In this document: positions 5,855 through 6,540 of the stretch, piece by piece
Layout of the letters: every line of letters begins with the position of its first letter
Numbering within the stretch: position 1 is the first letter of the stretch
Origin: an uncultured Ruminococcus sp.
Lineage (GTDB): Bacteria > Bacillota > Clostridia > Oscillospirales > Acutalibacteraceae
NCBI GenBank assembly: GCA_902773165.1
Contig: CACYDO010000305.1
Coordinates: forward strand, 1 to 6,540
Reading direction: 5' to 3'
Length of the DNA: 6,540 nt
Made by a program: the position numbers and the translations under genes
The notes under the pieces: generated by a model
The model's input: the letters and a program-made list of their open reading frames with translations, nothing else
Told to the model about the DNA's origin: nothing
Database searches by the model: none

Positions 5855-5893
5855 AAGCTCCCGGAAGACCCCAAAATCTTCCGGGAGCTTTTT
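5855..5893 (+). terminator. intrinsic terminator, output stage of the FMN riboswitch
   Basis: A perfect 14-bp stem (AAGCTCCCGGAAGA at 5855-5868 with TCTTCCGGGAGCTT at 5877-5890) has an 8-base loop and is followed by further T. It lies 20 bases after the aptamer and 33 before the ribU start. The 5' strand of P1 (TCTTCGGGG, 5561-5569) is complementary to the 5' arm of this terminator (TCCCGGAAGA, 5859-5868) with a single bulged G. FMN binding, by locking P1, would therefore free the terminator, while its absence would allow an antiterminator. The pairing is seen in sequence; the switching is inferred. Confidence 0.9.
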
Positions 5894-5926
5894 CAAATCC
5901 AAATCATATCTCGAAAAGGAGTATTT

Positions 5927-6540
5927 ATGAAAACAAAAGGAAATGAAAGACTAAGAGCGGTACTTTGTATGGCTATGCTCGCCGCACTCGCGATCGCCGC
6001 GGATATGTTTCTGCGGATACCGGGAATCGGCGGCTTTCTGACCTACGAGCCGAAGGACGTTATTCTGACCATCGGCGGATTTATCTTCGGTCCGATCGCA
6101 GGAATAGTGATGTCGCTTTTGGTTTGTACATTGGAAATGCTCACGGTCAGTTCAACGGGATTGATAGGCTTGCTGATGAATTTTCTTTCCTCCGCCGTAT
6201 TTGTCGGCGTGGGAACACTTATTTACAAAAAGAAAAAAACGCTTTCCGGGGCGATAATCGGTCTTATCGCCGCGTCGCTGTCTATGACGATCATAATGCT
6301 TTTGTGGAATTATATTATTACGCCGATGTATATGGGAATTCCCCGTGAAGCGGTGCTGGAGCTTTTTGTTCCGCTGCTTATACCGTTTAATCTTCTTAAA
6401 GCCGCGCTGAATTCCGCGCTTATCATGTCGCTGTACAAGGGTGTTGTTACAGCGCTGAGAAAATCGGGTCTTGTGCCTGCCGGTGAAAAGTCGGGAGCAG
6501 ACGGTAAAAAGGCAAATACCGCAGTGATAGTTACAATATC
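5927..6540 (+). CDS. ribU: RibU, riboflavin-specific S component of an ECF transporter (3' end outside window)
   Basis: This membrane protein binds riboflavin outside the cell and works with the shared energizing module (EcfA, EcfA', EcfT), not encoded here, to import it. The 204 codons present show about six hydrophobic segments. Family-type motifs are YEPKDV (40-45) before GGFIFGPIAG (50-59), NYIITPMYMGIP (128-139) and LIPFNLLKAALNS (151-163). ATG at 5927 has AAGGAG (5916-5921) five bases before it. The FMN riboswitch directly upstream independently supports the substrate. Most RibU proteins are about 190-210 residues, so the core is complete. After the last core helix a polar stretch (about 178-197) leads into TAVIVTI at the edge, so the protein may carry an additional C-terminal segment. 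The true end is not visible. Confidence 0.95.
   Translation, partial: MKTKGNERLRAVLCMAMLAALAIAADMFLRIPGIGGFLTYEPKDVILTIGGFIFGPIAGIVMSLLVCTLEMLTVSSTGLIGLLMNFLSSAVFVGVGTLIYKKKKTLSGAIIGLIAASLSMTIIMLLWNYIITPMYMGIPREAVLELFVPLLIPFNLLKAALNSALIMSLYKGVVTALRKSGLVPAGEKSGADGKKANTAVIVTI

Noticed and set aside
5965..6348. 127-residue plus-strand frame inside ribU
   Set aside because: It is a shifted-frame shadow of ribU; the Arg-rich product has no family resemblance while the ribU frame shows conserved motifs.
1..6540. CRISPR array, tRNA or rRNA genes, phage or defence genes
   Set aside because: No regularly spaced direct repeats, cloverleaf, rRNA signature, transposase, integrase or recognised defence domain was seen on either strand.

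Overview
The window looks like chromosomal DNA of a low-to-mid-GC Gram-positive anaerobe, most likely a clostridium of the Ruminococcus/Oscillospiraceae type. This rests on strong AGGAGG-type ribosome binding sites, sigma-A promoters with 17-bp spacers, a VanY-family carboxypeptidase, oxygen-sensitive radical-SAM HemW, an FMN riboswitch controlling the ECF riboflavin transporter RibU, and several short palindromic elements between genes. The species cannot be fixed from the sequence.

Layout, left to right. A membrane-anchored VanY-like D,D-carboxypeptidase (135-1469, +) may follow the 3' end of an unidentified gene at the left edge. It converges on a minus-strand pair: a three-helix membrane protein of unknown function (3045-2506), then the 16S rRNA methyltransferase gene rsmE (2489-1767). 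Between vanY-like and rsmE lie a 178-bp palindromic MITE-like element (1531-1708) and a bidirectional intrinsic terminator (1715-1752). A 360-bp spacer follows, with a divergent promoter pair and another inverted-repeat element (3173-3305). It leads to a small, acidic, AT-rich orphan gene (3405-3800, +) with its own promoter and strong terminator. Then comes hemW (5064-3979, -), a 440-bp AT-rich non-coding stretch, and a consensus promoter, FMN riboswitch, terminator and ribU (5927 to the right edge, +).

The genes are mostly independent housekeeping units: cell-wall trimming, ribosome modification, heme handling and vitamin B2 uptake. Only the membrane protein and rsmE look co-transcribed. 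The ribU unit is the most fully resolved regulatory circuit, since promoter, aptamer, terminator and ribosome binding site can all be placed.

The most notable observation is that the FMN aptamer is interrupted. A ~156-bp palindromic, MITE-like element (5657-5812) sits exactly in the P6 terminal loop, so a stem normally closed by a loop of about 6-8 nt now carries a very long hairpin. The aptamer core, promoter and terminator all remain intact. The apex of this element shares 15 of 18 bases with the apex of the element behind the vanY-like gene, although their termini differ. This suggests related palindromic families seeding RNA hairpins into transcribed regions. I see no CRISPR array, defence island, phage genes or transposase.
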